64,000 nucleotides of DNA from Pragia fontium DSM 5563 = ATCC 49100 (GCF_900112475.1 NZ_FOLW01000006.1:1-64000); one strand, 5' to 3'. Counted from the first letter of the stretch, positions 37,103 through 48,700 are shown. Numbers and translations: made by a program. Notes: generated by a model not told the origin, from the letters alone.

Positions 37103-37447
37103 TTATAAACGGCGAAATCGGCTTTCTACCTGAAAGGTTTCTGAGGTCAGATAACGTTCTAAATCACGTAAACGCTGTTCACTCGCCAATAGATCTTGTT
37201 CCACTTGCTTTATACGCTGACGGGCAGGTATACGACTGTGTAATGAAGCTTCTTCTGCTGGCGCACTCTCCAGAAAAAATACCATCGTGAAATAGACCAC
37301 CACGGTAATGAAGAAAAAGCCGAAAAATAGCGCTAATATCGCCAGAATACGCACCATTAATACCGGGATCCCCAGATAACGTGCGATCCCCGCACATACT
37401 CCACTAATCATGCCTTCATCAGGAATACGATACAGTTTATTGTTCAT
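37103..37447 (-). CDS. pspC: Phage shock protein C
   Basis: 114 residues. The PspC domain (KLYRIPDEGMISGVCAGIARYLGIPVL) precedes a membrane helix, LALFFGFFFITVVVYFTMVFFL, and a C-terminal coiled coil of about 40 residues. With PspB it senses inner-membrane stress and pulls PspA off PspF. The start overlaps the pspB stop by four bases. Confidence 0.95.
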   Translation of the reverse strand: MNNKLYRIPDEGMISGVCAGIARYLGIPVLMVRILAILALFFGFFFITVVVYFTMVFFLESAPAEEASLHSRIPARQRIKQVEQDLLASEQRLRDLERYLTSETFQVESRFRRL

Positions 37448-37680
37448 CGGCGTTGCCTCCAGTTTGGATGATCTTCATCTAAAATGGCTTCCAGAGTCTG
37501 AATACGTTCTCTCATTTTCTGAGCATCATCACTCAGTTTTGCTAACCGTTGTATATCTTGTTGATTTAACTGACCACTATTGTTCTGTTTATTGCGATAA
37601 TGCATCCAGAGCCAAATTGGGACAATGAACAAGATAAATAACGTCAGCGGTATGGCAAGAAAACCTAATAGCCAACTCAT
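37444..37680 (-). CDS. pspB: Phage shock protein B
   Basis: 78 residues. One N-terminal membrane helix (LLGFLAIPLTLFILFIVPIW) followed by WMHYRNKQ and a leucine-rich coiled coil (IQRLAKLSDDAQKMRERIQT). It partners PspC in signal transfer to PspA. Second gene of the operon, 89 nt after pspA. Confidence 0.95.
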   Translation of the reverse strand: MSWLLGFLAIPLTLFILFIVPIWLWMHYRNKQNNSGQLNQQDIQRLAKLSDDAQKMRERIQTLEAILDEDHPNWRQRR

Positions 37681-37769
37681 TGATATTCCTTATATTGTAA
37701 GGGTTAGTCTGTCGCTCACTCGTGCATACTGTTACTGAGTAAGCGACGTTATCAGCCTGTCGCTATCTA

Positions 37770-38441
37770 TCAGGCATCTTTGTTCAAGTTCATTTTAGCT
37801 TTTAATGCAGCCAGTTCATTGTCAATTTGTTCGTTAACTTTCAGTTCAGTTAATTGCTGCTCTAAGCTCTTCTCTTTACCAAAAGCCACGCTCTGACCTT
37901 CGGCTTCCATATGGTCGATACGACGTTCAAATTGCTCAAAACGCGCCATCGCTGCATCAAGTTTACCGCTGTCCAGTTGACGACGAACGTCACGGGAAGA
38001 ACTGGCGGCCTGATGACGTAATGTTAATGCTTGTTGGCGAGCGCGAGTTTCGCTTAATTTTGCTTCCAGCTCACTCACTTCATTGCGCATACGGTCTAGG
38101 GTTTCATTAACTACAACCAGCTCTGACTGAAGTATAGCGACCAAATCGGCCATCTTTTGCTTTTCGATTAAAGCAGCGCGGGCCAGATCTTCTTTATCTT
38201 TACGTAAAGCCAGTTCAGCTTTATCTTGCCATTCAGTTTGTTGAGTTTCGCCCTGCTCTATACGACGAGCTAACTGCTTTTTCTCTGCCAAAGCGCGAGC
38301 TGAGGTGGAGCGAATTTCAACTAATGTATCTTCCATTTCCTGAATCATCAGGCGAACCATTTTTTGTGGATCTTCTGCCTTCTCTAATAAGCTACTGATG
38401 TTAGCGTTTACGATATCGGCGAAACGAGAAAAAATACCCAT
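37770..38441 (-). CDS. pspA: Phage shock protein A
   Basis: 223 residues, nearly all coiled coil of the PspA/IM30 (ESCRT-III-like) superfamily. [20 protein letters not shown] forms the amphipathic membrane-binding helix, and [17 protein letters not shown] is the signature after it. In the resting cell it inhibits PspF; under stress it coats the inner membrane and limits proton leak. First gene of pspABCD, with GAGGA before the ATG. Confidence 0.97.
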   Translation of the reverse strand: MGIFSRFADIVNANISSLLEKAEDPQKMVRLMIQEMEDTLVEIRSTSARALAEKKQLARRIEQGETQQTEWQDKAELALRKDKEDLARAALIEKQKMADLVAILQSELVVVNETLDRMRNEVSELEAKLSETRARQQALTLRHQAASSSRDVRRQLDSGKLDAAMARFEQFERRIDHMEAEGQSVAFGKEKSLEQQLTELKVNEQIDNELAALKAKMNLNKDA

Positions 38442-38512
38442 GGTGATGTCCTCTACAGTTGTGAATCAATTTATTGGCGTTGATTGCCAGTCAGATGAAT
38501 TACTATAGATAT

Positions 38513-38528
38513 ATCAAGAAGCGTGCCA
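38513..38528 (-). promoter_or_regulatory. Sigma-54 promoter of the psp operon
   Basis: On the minus strand the sequence reads TGGCACGCTTCTTGAT: the -24 TGGCAC and a -12 TTGAT element with five bases between. It lies 72-87 bp before the pspA start. The AT-rich palindrome AAGTAAATTAAATTTACTT at 38561-38579 upstream is a candidate PspF enhancer. Confidence 0.82.
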
Positions 38529-38636
38529 ACTTTTTCATTTTATTAACCGCATGATTTTAAAGTAAATTAAATTTACTTGCTATTTGAGTGTAAAAAATGG
38601 TTTGATGAAAAAAACCAATTAATGGCGAAATTAACC

Positions 38637-39647
38637 ATGAATGATGGCATTGATAACATCTTAGGTGAAGCTAATAGCTTTATTGAAGTGCTGGAGCAGG
38701 CTTCTCAAGTTGCACCTTTAACCAAGCCGGTACTGATTATTGGCGAACGAGGCACCGGTAAAGAGCTGATTGCTCATCGCCTTCACTATTTATCCAAACG
38801 ATGGCAAGGGCCGTTTATTTCCCTTAATTGTGCTGCGCTGAGTGATACCTTGCTAGATTCAGAACTCTTTGGTCATGAAGCTGGAGCGTTTACCGGGGCG
38901 CAAAAAAGACATTTAGGACGTTTTGAACGCGCAGACGGCGGTACATTGTTTCTCGATGAATTAGCTAATGCCCCCATGTTGGTTCAGGAAAAATTACTGC
39001 GGGTTATTGAATACGGTCAATTAGAACGAGTTGGTGGTACTCAACCGTTAAAGGTGAATGTGCGTCTGGTGTGCGCGACCAATGAAAACTTACCGGCGAT
39101 GGCCAAAGCGGGAAAGTTCCGCGCAGACCTGCTGGATCGACTGGCATTTGATGTTATTAATTTACCGCCGTTGCGTGAACGGCGACAGGATATTATGTTA
39201 CTGGCAAACAATTTTGCCATTCAAATGTGCAGTGAATTAGAGTTGCCATTCTTCCCTGGATTTACCGTTCAGGCCATTGAAGTGCTGATGAACTATGACT
39301 GGCCAGGTAATATTCGTGAGCTGAAAAACGTGGTTGAACGTTCAGTCTATCGGCATGGGGAAAACGAGGCTCCGCTGGATAATATTATTATCGATCCTTT
39401 TGTCCGCCCTTCATCTACTCATAGTCAATATGACCCATCGCCAATACCAGAAGCAAAACATCACGTTGATTTACCGGCTTTTCCGATGGATTTAAAGCAA
39501 TGGTTATCAGAGCAAGAGCAGTTAATGATCGTCAAAGCACTGGAGCAATCACAATATAACCAACGTCAGGCGGCTAAACTACTTGGGTTAAGTTATCACC
39601 AACTAAGAGGGATGTTACGCAAATCAGAGATGAATAAACTGACATAG
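38637..39647 (+). CDS. pspF: Sigma-54 enhancer-binding activator PspF
   Basis: 336 residues from ATG 38637, chosen because MNDGIDNILGEANSF mirrors the E. coli N terminus; ATG 38622 is an alternative, and neither has a strong ribosome-binding site. AAA+ domain: Walker A GERGTGKE, GAFTGA loop for sigma-54 contact, Walker B GGTLFLDELAN, arginine finger region FRADLLDRLAFD. The C terminus has a Fis-type helix-turn-helix (NQRQAAKLLGLSYHQLRGML). There is no receiver domain; PspA controls it directly. Divergent from pspA. Confidence 0.93.
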   Translation: MNDGIDNILGEANSFIEVLEQASQVAPLTKPVLIIGERGTGKELIAHRLHYLSKRWQGPFISLNCAALSDTLLDSELFGHEAGAFTGAQKRHLGRFERADGGTLFLDELANAPMLVQEKLLRVIEYGQLERVGGTQPLKVNVRLVCATNENLPAMAKAGKFRADLLDRLAFDVINLPPLRERRQDIMLLANNFAIQMCSELELPFFPGFTVQAIEVLMNYDWPGNIRELKNVVERSVYRHGENEAPLDNIIIDPFVRPSSTHSQYDPSPIPEAKHHVDLPAFPMDLKQWLSEQEQLMIVKALEQSQYNQRQAAKLLGLSYHQLRGMLRKSEMNKLT

Positions 39648-39779
39648 CTGAACAGTATTTCGACATCTTTCGCACAATTTATATTCTCTGCTTCGCTTAA
39701 GCCATGCTAAGGATTGGGATGATGGCTATACTCCTGTATAATCGCCAACTTGAATAGAATAAAAAAGAACTCTTTATAT

Positions 39780-41480
39780 ATGCGTATGCGTGGTTTAAAA
39801 ATATGGGCGTTGATATGTGCTGGTTTAATGATGCCAGTATGTGCGCCATCGGCTAAAACGCAAACGGCTCCGGCGTCTCCTGTCGAGACGACATCCGCTG
39901 TTCCGATAACGGCAACACCACTGACGAATATCAATCAAAGTGGCTTTGTGTACTGCGTTAACGGTGTTGTTGATAGCTTTAACCCACAAATTGCTAACGG
40001 TGGCGTACTGGTAGATACCATTTCCGCTCAGCTGTATGACCGGCTATTAGATGTTGATCCTTATACCTATCGTTTAATTCCCGAATTGGCGGAGCGCTGG
40101 GAAACACTGAATGATGGAGCAACCTATCGTTTCTATTTACGTAAAGATGTGCCTTTTCAAACCACCGCCTGGTTTACGCCAACGCGAAACCTGAATGCTG
40201 ATGATGTGGTTTTCAGCTTCAGTCGTATTTTTAATCAAGAAGCGCCCTATCATGCCGTTAACGGTGGCCGTTACCCCTATTTTGATAGTATGCAATTTTC
40301 AGATGCGGTAAAAAGTATTCGTAAAATTAACGATTACACCGTAGAGATCCAACTTTATAAGCCAGATGCTTCTTTTTTATGGCACTTAGCCACACATTAT
40401 GCCCCAGTACTGTCAGCTGAATACGCTCAAAATTTAACCCGGAATGGTATCCAAGAGAACATCGATCGCCAACCAGTCGGCTCTGGCCCTTTTTTGTTAA
40501 ATGAATATCATCCGGGACAGTTTATCCGTTTATACCGTAATGAAAGCTACTGGCGTGGGTCACCTAAGATGCAGCAGGTGGTGATTGATCTGGGCGCTGG
40601 GGGAACAGGTCGTTTATCCAAACTGTTGACCGGTGAATGTGATGTTTTAGCCTATCCGGCCGCGAGCCAGCTTTCTATTTTACGTGACGATCCACGTTTG
40701 CGTATCTCGTTACGCAGCGGTATGAATGTGGCCTATTTAGCATTTAACACCAGTAAACCACCGTTGAATGATGTTCGTGTTCGTCATGCCATTGCGTTGG
40801 CCATCAATAATCCCCGACTCATGCAATCGATCTATTACGGTACCGCAGAAACTGCGTCATCTATTCTCCCCAGAACATCGTGGGCTTATGACAATGAATC
40901 GACGATTACTGAATATGATATCGAAAAAGCGAAACAGCTCTTACAAGAAGCCAATGTTACTGACCTTCGGTTACATCTATGGGTACCAACGGCATCTCAA
41001 GCTTATAATCCGAGTCCGATGAAAATGGCCGAATTGATCCAAGCCGACTTAGCGCGTATCAATATTAAAGTCACGATTGTACCCGTTGAGGGGCGATTTC
41101 AGGAAATGCACCTGAGCGATGATGAACATGATCTGACGTTAACCGGATGGGCAACGGACAGTAACGATCCGGATAGTTTTTTCCGACCGCTGCTCAGCTG
41201 CGCCGGTATTGATTCACAAACTAACTATGCCCGGTGGTGTAATCCAGAATTCGATCGTCTCTTAACTGAAGGCGTTACTTCACAAGATCTGGCCGTAAGG
41301 ATAGAAACTTACCAGCAGGCACAAAAAATTCTGGCGCAGGAAATTCCTGTTTTACCGTTGGCCTCTTCCCTTCGTATACAGGCTTACCGCTATGATATTA
41401 AGGGATTAGTATTAAGTCCGTTAGGTAATATTTCCTTTGCGGATGTTTACCGCGAGAAACCAGAGAGCAATCGCAAATGA
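39780..41480 (+). CDS. sapA: SapA, periplasmic binding protein of the Sap ABC transporter
   Basis: 566 residues from ATG 39780 (39786 also possible; weak ribosome-binding site). Signal peptide about residues 1-30, then a Thr/Ala/Pro-rich linker longer than in E. coli, then an SBP family 5 fold ([55 protein letters not shown]). Linked to resistance to antimicrobial peptides, haem uptake, and putrescine export in E. coli. First of five tightly spaced genes. Confidence 0.93.
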   Translation: MRMRGLKIWALICAGLMMPVCAPSAKTQTAPASPVETTSAVPITATPLTNINQSGFVYCVNGVVDSFNPQIANGGVLVDTISAQLYDRLLDVDPYTYRLIPELAERWETLNDGATYRFYLRKDVPFQTTAWFTPTRNLNADDVVFSFSRIFNQEAPYHAVNGGRYPYFDSMQFSDAVKSIRKINDYTVEIQLYKPDASFLWHLATHYAPVLSAEYAQNLTRNGIQENIDRQPVGSGPFLLNEYHPGQFIRLYRNESYWRGSPKMQQVVIDLGAGGTGRLSKLLTGECDVLAYPAASQLSILRDDPRLRISLRSGMNVAYLAFNTSKPPLNDVRVRHAIALAINNPRLMQSIYYGTAETASSILPRTSWAYDNESTITEYDIEKAKQLLQEANVTDLRLHLWVPTASQAYNPSPMKMAELIQADLARINIKVTIVPVEGRFQEMHLSDDEHDLTLTGWATDSNDPDSFFRPLLSCAGIDSQTNYARWCNPEFDRLLTEGVTSQDLAVRIETYQQAQKILAQEIPVLPLASSLRIQAYRYDIKGLVLSPLGNISFADVYREKPESNRK

Positions 41481-42442
41481 TTATCTATCTTCTCAGACGA
41501 TTACTGCTATCGCTCGTTACTCTGTTGATCTTAACCGTTGTGAGTTTTAGCATTTCCTATTACCCCTCAAATGCGCCATTGAGCGGTGCGGGTTTATTTG
41601 AAGCTTATAGCTTTTATATATCAGATTTACTTCACGGTGAATTTGGCACATCGGTTATTAACGGGCAGGATATCGGTGAGCAACTAAAAATTGTTTTTCC
41701 AGCTACGCTCGAACTCTGTTTTTTTGCATTTATTATCGCGTTAGGGTTGGGGACGCCTCTCGGTATTGCCGCCGCCATGACCAAAAGTAAATGGCCGGAT
41801 CGTATTATAACTTCGGTTTCCCTATTAGGTTTTTCTATTCCGATTTTCTGGCTAGCGCTGTTATTGATGTTATTTTTCTCTCTAAACCTTGAGTTATTAC
41901 CAGTATCAGGACGCTACGATCTTCTCTATCAGATTCAACCAGTCACTGGCGTAGCACTTATTGATGCATGGTTATCTGATTCCCCTTATCGTGAACAAAT
42001 CATGATAAGCGTGGTGCAGCACTTAATTTTACCGGTCATTACGCTGGCCGTTGCACCAACGACAGAAGTGATTCGCCTGACACGTCAAAGCGTGATTCAG
42101 ATTATTGGCCAAAATTTTATTAAAGCGGCCGCGACCCGTGGTTTATCACGACTTATCATTATTCGTCGTCACGTATTGCACAACATCCTCCCCATCGTCA
42201 TTCCCCAACTGACTTTACAGTTCTCCACCATGTTGGCATTGGCAATGATTACTGAATCCGTGTTTAACTGGCCGGGCCTTGGTCGTTGGCTGATTATTGC
42301 TATTCGTCAGCAGGATTTTGCCGTTATCTCTGCGGGGATTATGGTAATGGGTAGCCTGACAATTGTTGTAAACCTGATTGCCGATATTTTCAGTGCCATG
42401 ACTAATCCATTTAAAAATAAGGAGTGGTATGCTTTCAGATAA
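41477..42442 (+). CDS. sapB: SapB permease
   Basis: 321 residues, six helices, DppB-type permease. The EAA loop reads [20 protein letters not shown]. The start overlaps the sapA stop by four bases, and the gene end overlaps sapC. Same length as E. coli SapB. Confidence 0.94.
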   Translation: MIIYLLRRLLLSLVTLLILTVVSFSISYYPSNAPLSGAGLFEAYSFYISDLLHGEFGTSVINGQDIGEQLKIVFPATLELCFFAFIIALGLGTPLGIAAAMTKSKWPDRIITSVSLLGFSIPIFWLALLLMLFFSLNLELLPVSGRYDLLYQIQPVTGVALIDAWLSDSPYREQIMISVVQHLILPVITLAVAPTTEVIRLTRQSVIQIIGQNFIKAAATRGLSRLIIIRRHVLHNILPIVIPQLTLQFSTMLALAMITESVFNWPGLGRWLIIAIRQQDFAVISAGIMVMGSLTIVVNLIADIFSAMTNPFKNKEWYAFR

Positions 42443-43319
42443 CGTATACCGCGAAAAGAAAATGCCCAGTGCTTTGAGCCATATCTGGCAGAATATTCAT
42501 CGGGATATTTTAGCCATGGTTGGGCTGTATGGCGTATTGCTACTCATTGTCCTGTGTTTATTTGGTCATTTGATTGCGCCCTACCAACTCGACCAACAAT
42601 TCCTTGGTTATCAGTTACTGCCCCCATCTTGGTCTCGTCATGGGGATGTCTCCTTCTTTTTAGGCACTGACGATCTCGGACGTGACATCCTCAGCCGTTT
42701 ATTAAATGGTGCGGCTCCTACGTTTGGCTCCGCCTTACTCGTCACGTTGGCAGCGGCGATATGCGGTACTATTTTGGGCGTTCTGGCGGGCGTATCTCGT
42801 GGCTTACGCTCTGCAATACTTAACCATATTCTGGATGCTTTGCTGGCAATTCCATCCCTATTATTGGCAATTATTGTGGTGGCATTTATTGGCCCGCGTT
42901 TAGAACATGCGATGTTTGCCATATGGCTGGCACTGTTACCACGTATAGTTCATACCATATATCGAACCGTTCATGATGAGCTTGAAAAGGAATATGTCAT
43001 TGCAGCCCGTCTGGATGGTGCATCAACAGCATATATCTTATGGAATGGCCTGTTGCCGAATATCGCACCGGTGTTAGTCACCGAATTCACTCGTTCACTC
43101 TCTATGGCCATTATGGATATTGCTGCTCTGGGATTTCTTAATCTGGGGGCTCAACTTCCCTCTCCTGAATGGGGAGCGATGTTAGGTGATTCCCTTGAGC
43201 TGATCTACGTCGCACCGTGGAGCGTAATGCTACCCGGCGCATCAATTATGATTTGCGTTCTGCTGGTTAATATCCTGGGTGACGGGCTTTACCGCGCTAT
43301 TTCTACGGGTGATGAATAA
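42429..43319 (+). CDS. sapC: SapC permease
   Basis: 296 residues, as in E. coli. DppC-type: an N-terminal cytoplasmic stretch, [17 protein letters not shown] and [20 protein letters not shown], and the EAA-like loop [20 protein letters not shown]. It overlaps sapB by 14 bases and shares one base of its stop with the sapD ATG. Confidence 0.94.
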   Translation: MLSDNVYREKKMPSALSHIWQNIHRDILAMVGLYGVLLLIVLCLFGHLIAPYQLDQQFLGYQLLPPSWSRHGDVSFFLGTDDLGRDILSRLLNGAAPTFGSALLVTLAAAICGTILGVLAGVSRGLRSAILNHILDALLAIPSLLLAIIVVAFIGPRLEHAMFAIWLALLPRIVHTIYRTVHDELEKEYVIAARLDGASTAYILWNGLLPNIAPVLVTEFTRSLSMAIMDIAALGFLNLGAQLPSPEWGAMLGDSLELIYVAPWSVMLPGASIMICVLLVNILGDGLYRAISTGDE

Positions 43320-44314
43320 TGCCTTTATTAGATATTCGTAACCTTACCATTGAGTTTATGACCCCTGAAGGCCCGGTTAAAGCGGTTGATCGCGTTAGTT
43401 TAACCCTGACTGAAGGCGAAATTCGTGGTTTAGTGGGTGAATCAGGTTCTGGAAAAAGTTTAATCGCCAAAGCGATTTGTGGCATCAGTAAAGACAACTG
43501 GCGCATCACTGCCGATCGTTTCCGTTTTGACGACATTGATTTACTGAAACTCACACCCCGCGAACGTAGAAAGCTCGTCGGTCATAATGTTTCGATGATT
43601 TTTCAGGAGCCTCAATCTTGTTTGGATCCTTCTGAAAAAATTGGTCGTCAACTGATACAGGTCATTCCCGGTTGGACTTATAAAGGACGTTGGTGGCAGC
43701 GTTTTAACTGGCGTAAACATCGGGTTATTGAGCTACTACATCGCGTGGGAATTAAAGACCATAAAGATATTATGCGTAGCTACCCTTATGAAATAACTGA
43801 AGGTGAATGTCAAAAGGTAATGATTGCCATTGCCCTTGCTAATCAGCCTAGGTTATTGATCGCCGATGAACCAACTAATGCCATGGAGGCAACGACTCAG
43901 GCGCAAATATTTCGCCTGCTGGCGCGGATGAACCAAAATAACAATACGACTATTTTGCTGATTAGCCACGATTTACAGATGATGAGTAAATGGGCTACCC
44001 GCATTAATGTGATGTACTGTGGTCAAACGGTAGAAAGTGCGTTATGTGATGAATTACTGACGGCCCCTCATCATCCTTATACGCAGGCCTTAATTCGTGC
44101 AATGCCCGACTTTGGTCGAGCACTACCCCATAAAAGTCGATTAAATACTCTGTCAGGCGTTATCCCGTCCCTTGAACATTTACCAATTGGCTGTCGTTTA
44201 GGTCCACGATGTCCCTATGCTCAGAAAAAATGCATAGAAACGCCTCGTCTCAGGGATATTAAAGGCCATAAGTTTGCCTGCCATTTTCCTCTTAATCTGG
44301 AGGAGCCATCCTGA
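43319..44314 (+). CDS. sapD: SapD ATPase
   Basis: 331 residues, OppD-like. Walker [14 protein letters not shown], Walker [13 protein letters not shown], switch His in LISHD. The signature motif is the unusual [14 protein letters not shown] in place of LSGGxxQR, as in other SapD proteins. The C-terminal zinc-type oligopeptide motif has Cys residues ([15 protein letters not shown]). SapD binds ATP and also affects Trk potassium uptake in E. coli. Confidence 0.94.
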   Translation: MPLLDIRNLTIEFMTPEGPVKAVDRVSLTLTEGEIRGLVGESGSGKSLIAKAICGISKDNWRITADRFRFDDIDLLKLTPRERRKLVGHNVSMIFQEPQSCLDPSEKIGRQLIQVIPGWTYKGRWWQRFNWRKHRVIELLHRVGIKDHKDIMRSYPYEITEGECQKVMIAIALANQPRLLIADEPTNAMEATTQAQIFRLLARMNQNNNTTILLISHDLQMMSKWATRINVMYCGQTVESALCDELLTAPHHPYTQALIRAMPDFGRALPHKSRLNTLSGVIPSLEHLPIGCRLGPRCPYAQKKCIETPRLRDIKGHKFACHFPLNLEEPS

Positions 44315-45126
44315 TGAACACCTTACTTGAAGTACGTAATTTATCAAAAACCTTTCATTTTAGGACGGGGCTGTTCCGTCCTCATGAGCTGGAAGCCGTA
44401 AAACCCGTTAGCTTCATACTAAGGGAAAAGCAGACGCTAGCCATCATCGGTGAAAATGGTTCAGGTAAATCAACGCTGGCCAAAATGATTTCCGGTATGA
44501 TTAAACCAACGTCCGGAGAGATGATTATTGATGACCATAAGCTGGAGTTTGGTGATTATGGTTATCGTAGCCAACATATCCGGATGATTTTCCAAGATCC
44601 TAATACTTCATTTAATCCCCGACAGCGCATTGGCCAATTGCTGGATATTCCTCTGAGGCTTAATACTGACCTTGAAGCTTCCGAACGAGAAAAACAGATT
44701 AATTTGACGTTACGTCAGGTTGGTTTACTACCCGATCATGCTTATTACTATCCACAAATGCTGGCCTCTGGACAAAAGCAACGTGTAGCGTTAGCCAGGG
44801 CGTTGATACTTCAACCTAAAATTATTATCGCTGATGAGGCCTTGGCTTCATTGGATATGTCGCTACGTTCTCAATTAATCAATTTGATGATGGAGTTACA
44901 GGAAAAACACGGCATATCCTATATTTATGTGAGCCAGCATTTAGGCATGGTGAAACACATTAGCGATCAGCTATTAGTCATGCAAAATGGCGAAGTGGTT
45001 GAGCGAGGCAATACCGCTGAAGTTATTGCCTCTCCCCTACATGAGATTACTCGACGAATGATTAACAGCCACTTTACGGAAACGCTAACGGCGGATCATT
45101 GGCGGAAAGATATTTCTGAAATTTAG
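44314..45126 (+). CDS. sapF: SapF ATPase
   Basis: 270 residues, OppF-like, 268 in E. coli. Walker A GENGSGKSTLAKM, signature LASGQKQRVALARAL, Walker B IIIADEALASLD. ATG overlaps the sapD stop. Last gene of the operon; a weak GGCAAAT/ATTTGCC hairpin follows at 45155-45177. Confidence 0.94.
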   Translation: MNTLLEVRNLSKTFHFRTGLFRPHELEAVKPVSFILREKQTLAIIGENGSGKSTLAKMISGMIKPTSGEMIIDDHKLEFGDYGYRSQHIRMIFQDPNTSFNPRQRIGQLLDIPLRLNTDLEASEREKQINLTLRQVGLLPDHAYYYPQMLASGQKQRVALARALILQPKIIIADEALASLDMSLRSQLINLMMELQEKHGISYIYVSQHLGMVKHISDQLLVMQNGEVVERGNTAEVIASPLHEITRRMINSHFTETLTADHWRKDISEI

Positions 45127-45317
45127 CGGTATGAAATATAACCAATAAAATACCGGCAAATCATTTTATTATTTGCCTATTTAATAACACTGATCGGAGC
45201 AGTATGACAAAGGTGCACTAACTTTGCTTATTGCATGTTAGAATTGCTCCGTTTTTTTAACAATGGCCGTTCCGGATTGGTTCCGACGACCACAAATTGA
45301 CTACAAGGATTATAGCT

Positions 45318-46106
45318 ATGGGTTTTCTGACCGGTAAGCGTATTCTGGTTACTGGCGTTGCTAGTAACCGTTCTATTGCCTTTGGTATCGCGCAAGCAAT
45401 GAAACGCGAAGGGGCTGAGCTGGCTTTAACTTATCAGAACGACAGACTGAAATCCCGCGTGGAAGAGTTTGCCGCGGAATTAGGCAGCAATATCGTATTA
45501 CCTTGTGATGTTGCTGAAGATGAAAGCATCACTGAGCTATTCGTTGAATTAGCCAAAGTGTGGCCTAAGTTTGATGGTCTGGTTCACTCAATTGGTTTTG
45601 CGCCAGGCGATCAATTAGACGGTGACTACGTTAATGCGGTAACCCGTGACGGTTTTAAAATTGCTCACGATATCAGCTCTTACAGCTTTGTTGCTTTGGC
45701 CAAAGCGTGTCGTAGCATGTTGAATCCTGACTCAGCATTACTGACATTGTCTTATTTAGGTGCCGAGCGCGCTATTCCTAACTATAACGTTATGGGATTA
45801 GCCAAAGCTTCTCTGGAAGCTAACGTACGCTATATGGCAAATGCAATGGGACCAGAAGGTGTTCGTGTTAACGCCATTTCTGCCGGCCCTATCCGCACAT
45901 TAGCTGCTTCCGGCATCAAAGACTTCAAAAAGATGTTGTCACATTGTGAAGCCGTTACGCCAATCCGTCGTACCGTGACTATCGAAGATGTCGGTAACTC
46001 TGCTGCCTTCCTGTGTTCAAATCTGGCTGCCGGCGTTAGCGGTGAAGTTCTGCACGTTGATGGTGGTTTCAGTATTGCCGCAATGAACGAGCTTGAACTG
46101 AAATAA
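45318..46106 (+). CDS. fabI: Enoyl-[ACP] reductase (NADH) FabI
   Basis: 262 residues, equal to E. coli. ATG 45318 after AAGGATT. SDR-like loop [27 protein letters not shown] with the Gly region touched by triclosan, [18 protein letters not shown] with the catalytic Tyr and Lys, and [11 protein letters not shown]. It reduces trans-2-enoyl-ACP in the last step of fatty acid elongation. Follows sapF as in E. coli, with its own promoter. Confidence 0.97.
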   Translation: MGFLTGKRILVTGVASNRSIAFGIAQAMKREGAELALTYQNDRLKSRVEEFAAELGSNIVLPCDVAEDESITELFVELAKVWPKFDGLVHSIGFAPGDQLDGDYVNAVTRDGFKIAHDISSYSFVALAKACRSMLNPDSALLTLSYLGAERAIPNYNVMGLAKASLEANVRYMANAMGPEGVRVNAISAGPIRTLAASGIKDFKKMLSHCEAVTPIRRTVTIEDVGNSAAFLCSNLAAGVSGEVLHVDGGFSIAAMNELELK

Positions 46107-46117
46107 GTTTGTTGAAC

Positions 46118-46156
46118 TCAGGCTTACGATCGGTATTCACGTAAGCCTGGGCTTTT
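46118..46156 (+). terminator. Terminator between fabI and ppnP
   Basis: Nine-bp arms CAGGCTTAC (46119-46127) and GTAAGCCTG (46141-46149), then GGCTTTT. Confidence 0.75.
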
Positions 46157-46173
46157 CTCAAGACCCTCCTAAA

Positions 46174-46458
46174 CTACAAATAACGGCACAGATACGCCGT
46201 ACATTCACAAACCTGCACGTTAAACTCACTTTTGGCCGGAACATGGAATGATTCACCTGCCGTAAAAATGGTCCATTCTGTTGAGCCCGGTAATAATACG
46301 TTTAAAGACCCGGTAATCACGGTCATCTCTTCAGGTTGCGCCGTACTAAAATTGTACTCTCCCGCCTCCATAACCCCAATGCTGGAAAGACCGATACTTC
46401 CATTTTCGAAGCCAATAGATTTCACTTTACCTGCAAAGTATTCATTTACATTAAGCAT
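46174..46458 (-). CDS. ppnP: Pyrimidine/purine nucleoside phosphorylase PpnP (YaiE)
   Basis: 94 residues, single cupin domain. [36 protein letters not shown] and the C-terminal TAYLCRYL agree with E. coli YaiE along the full length. It splits several nucleosides with phosphate. In E. coli it is far away on the map; here it sits between fabI and rnb, facing fabI. Confidence 0.94.
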   Translation of the reverse strand: MLNVNEYFAGKVKSIGFENGSIGLSSIGVMEAGEYNFSTAQPEEMTVITGSLNVLLPGSTEWTIFTAGESFHVPAKSEFNVQVCECTAYLCRYL

Positions 46459-46705
46459 AATTTGGCACCTGATATGAGTGATAAAATAGAACCTTTATAT
46501 TAGAAATATCAGTGTATTATTGTCACAAGGAAAACCCAAGTTTGTGAGCTAAAGCTGATAATCATTTGTTATTTACACCTTCATGACCATCATGACATAC
46601 CAATTAATTGTGGTAAACAACAGGATAAGCCTTGCTCCTCACTAACCTTTTGTGTAAAACAACCCATTATAAAATGACTTATTCACTCATAGCATTCCGA
46701 GATAT

Positions 46706-48649
46706 ATGTTTCAAAATAACCCGCTGCTAGCGCAGCTTAAACAGCAACTTCACGCGAATACTCCCCGGGTTGAGGGCACAGTCAAAGGTACAGAGAAAGG
46801 GTTTGGCTTTCTTGAGGTTGATAGCCAGAAAAGCTACTTCATCCCACCGCCACAAATGAAGAAGGTCATGCATGGTGACCGTATCTCCGCTAGCATTCAT
46901 ACTGAAAAGGATCGTGAATTAGTGGAACCTGAAGAGTTGATTGAGCCTTTTCTCACTCGCTTTATTGGCCGGGTTCAACAAAAGAACGGACGTTTATTTA
47001 TCGTTCCCGATCATCCTTTGATAAAAGATGTTATTCCCTGTAAACCGGCCAAACATCTCACTCAGCCTCTTAACCAAGGAGATTGGGTAGTCGCCGAAAT
47101 GAGCAGCCATCCTCTAACCGGCGATCGTGGTTTTAATGCTTTAGTTACTGAGTATATTACTTTTAGTGATGACCATCTGGCTCCTTGGTGGGTGACATTG
47201 TCACGTCATCAGTTAGATCGTAAAGCGCCCGAATGGCAACCAAGTGAAATACAGGATGAGGGCATTACACGACGTGATTTAACTGCTTTCAACTTTATTA
47301 CTATTGATAGCGAATCAACAGAAGATATGGATGATGCGCTATTCGCTGAACAATTAGATAACGATAAATTAAAACTGTTCATCGCGATAGCCGATCCAAC
47401 GGCTTATATTACTCCTGGTAGCGAGCTTGATGTTATTGCATTAAAACGTGCATTTACCAATTACCTACCCGGCTTTAACGTACCCATGCTGCCAAGGGAG
47501 TTATCAGATAATCTCTGTTCCCTACTGCCTAATGAGCGTCGTCCGGCCTTAGTCTGTGAAGTTGTTTTAGCCGCTGACGGTGCTATCTGTGGTGAAATAG
47601 AGTTCTTCAGCGCATGGGTTATGTCGAAAGGTAAATTGGATTATGACAAGTTATCTGACTGGCTAGAGGAAAGCGGAACATGGCAGCCGGAAAACGAACA
47701 AACCAAACAGCAGATTCAACTATTACATCAAATGGCATTACACCGTATCGCATGGCGTACTGAGCATGCCTTGATGTTTAAAGAACGCCCGGATTATCGC
47801 TTTGTTCTGGGTGAAAAAGGTGAAGTGCTGGATATTATTACCGAACACCGCCGTATTGCTAATCGTATCGTTGAAGAAGCGATGATCGTTGCCAATATTT
47901 GCGCTGCTCGGGTGCTAAAAGAACGTTTAGGCTATGGCATTTTTAACGTCCATGCTGGTTTTGATCCTACACTAGTAGAACAAGCCATTAACGTATTGCA
48001 ACTTAATGGCGCTGAGTTCAACAAAGAAGAGATTCTGACCCTTGATGGTTTCTGTAAGTTGCGTCGTTTCCTAGACACTCAGCCAACCTCTTATCTGGAT
48101 AGTCGGGTACGAAAATATCAGACCTATGCAGAAATCAGCACAACGCCAGGACCTCATTTTGGTTTGGGTCTTGATGCTTATGCGACCTGGACTTCACCAA
48201 TCCGCAAATACGGCGATATTATCAATCATCGTTTACTTAAAGCGCTTATCCATGGTGCCCCATCAACGATGCCGGATGAAGGCGTGATGCAACCTTTAAC
48301 CGAGCGCCGGCGTTTTAACCGTATGGCTGAACGTGATGTGAGTGATTGGCTGTATGCACGATTCTTACAGGATAAAGCCGGTACTGATAAACGTTATTTG
48401 GCTGAAATTTTGGATATCTCACGCGGTGGTATGCGTATTAAGCTGTTAGAGAATGGCGCCGTGGCTTTTATCCCTGCACCATTTATTCATGCGGTACGTG
48501 ATGAGTTGGTATGCAGTGCTGAAACAGGTACTATTCAGCTTAAAGGTGAGGTTATTTATCGTCAGGGCGATACGCTGGAAGTGGTTCTTGCCGAAGTTCG
48601 TATTGAAACACGCAGCATTATTGCTCGGCCTGCCCCGTCCTTGGCCTGA
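46706..48649 (+). CDS. rnb: Exoribonuclease II
   Basis: 647 residues (644 in E. coli). Two N-terminal cold-shock-type RNA-binding domains, the RNB catalytic domain with the acidic cluster [12 protein letters not shown] holding the Mg-binding Asp residues, [20 protein letters not shown], and a C-terminal S1 domain from about 560 ([15 protein letters not shown]). It degrades single-stranded RNA 3' to 5'. Codons 163-167 (VTLSR) also contain a complete matS site. Confidence 0.96.
   Translation: MFQNNPLLAQLKQQLHANTPRVEGTVKGTEKGFGFLEVDSQKSYFIPPPQMKKVMHGDRISASIHTEKDRELVEPEELIEPFLTRFIGRVQQKNGRLFIVPDHPLIKDVIPCKPAKHLTQPLNQGDWVVAEMSSHPLTGDRGFNALVTEYITFSDDHLAPWWVTLSRHQLDRKAPEWQPSEIQDEGITRRDLTAFNFITIDSESTEDMDDALFAEQLDNDKLKLFIAIADPTAYITPGSELDVIALKRAFTNYLPGFNVPMLPRELSDNLCSLLPNERRPALVCEVVLAADGAICGEIEFFSAWVMSKGKLDYDKLSDWLEESGTWQPENEQTKQQIQLLHQMALHRIAWRTEHALMFKERPDYRFVLGEKGEVLDIITEHRRIANRIVEEAMIVANICAARVLKERLGYGIFNVHAGFDPTLVEQAINVLQLNGAEFNKEEILTLDGFCKLRRFLDTQPTSYLDSRVRKYQTYAEISTTPGPHFGLGLDAYATWTSPIRKYGDIINHRLLKALIHGAPSTMPDEGVMQPLTERRRFNRMAERDVSDWLYARFLQDKAGTDKRYLAEILDISRGGMRIKLLENGAVAFIPAPFIHAVRDELVCSAETGTIQLKGEVIYRQGDTLEVVLAEVRIETRSIIARPAPSLA
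47192..47204. other. matS site, copy 4, inside rnb
   Basis: GTGACATTGTCAC, a perfect consensus match, lying within the rnb reading frame (GTG ACA TTG TCA C). Confidence 0.85.
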
Positions 48650-48667
48650 CAATTAGTCCGTCTTATC

Positions 48668-48700
48668 ATGCGTTCTGTTGCTATCATTTCAGAACGCATG
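48668..48700 (+). terminator. Hairpin after rnb
   Basis: Ten-bp arms CATGCGTTCT and AGAACGCATG, 18 nt after the stop; the tail is only weakly T-rich. Confidence 0.6.
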
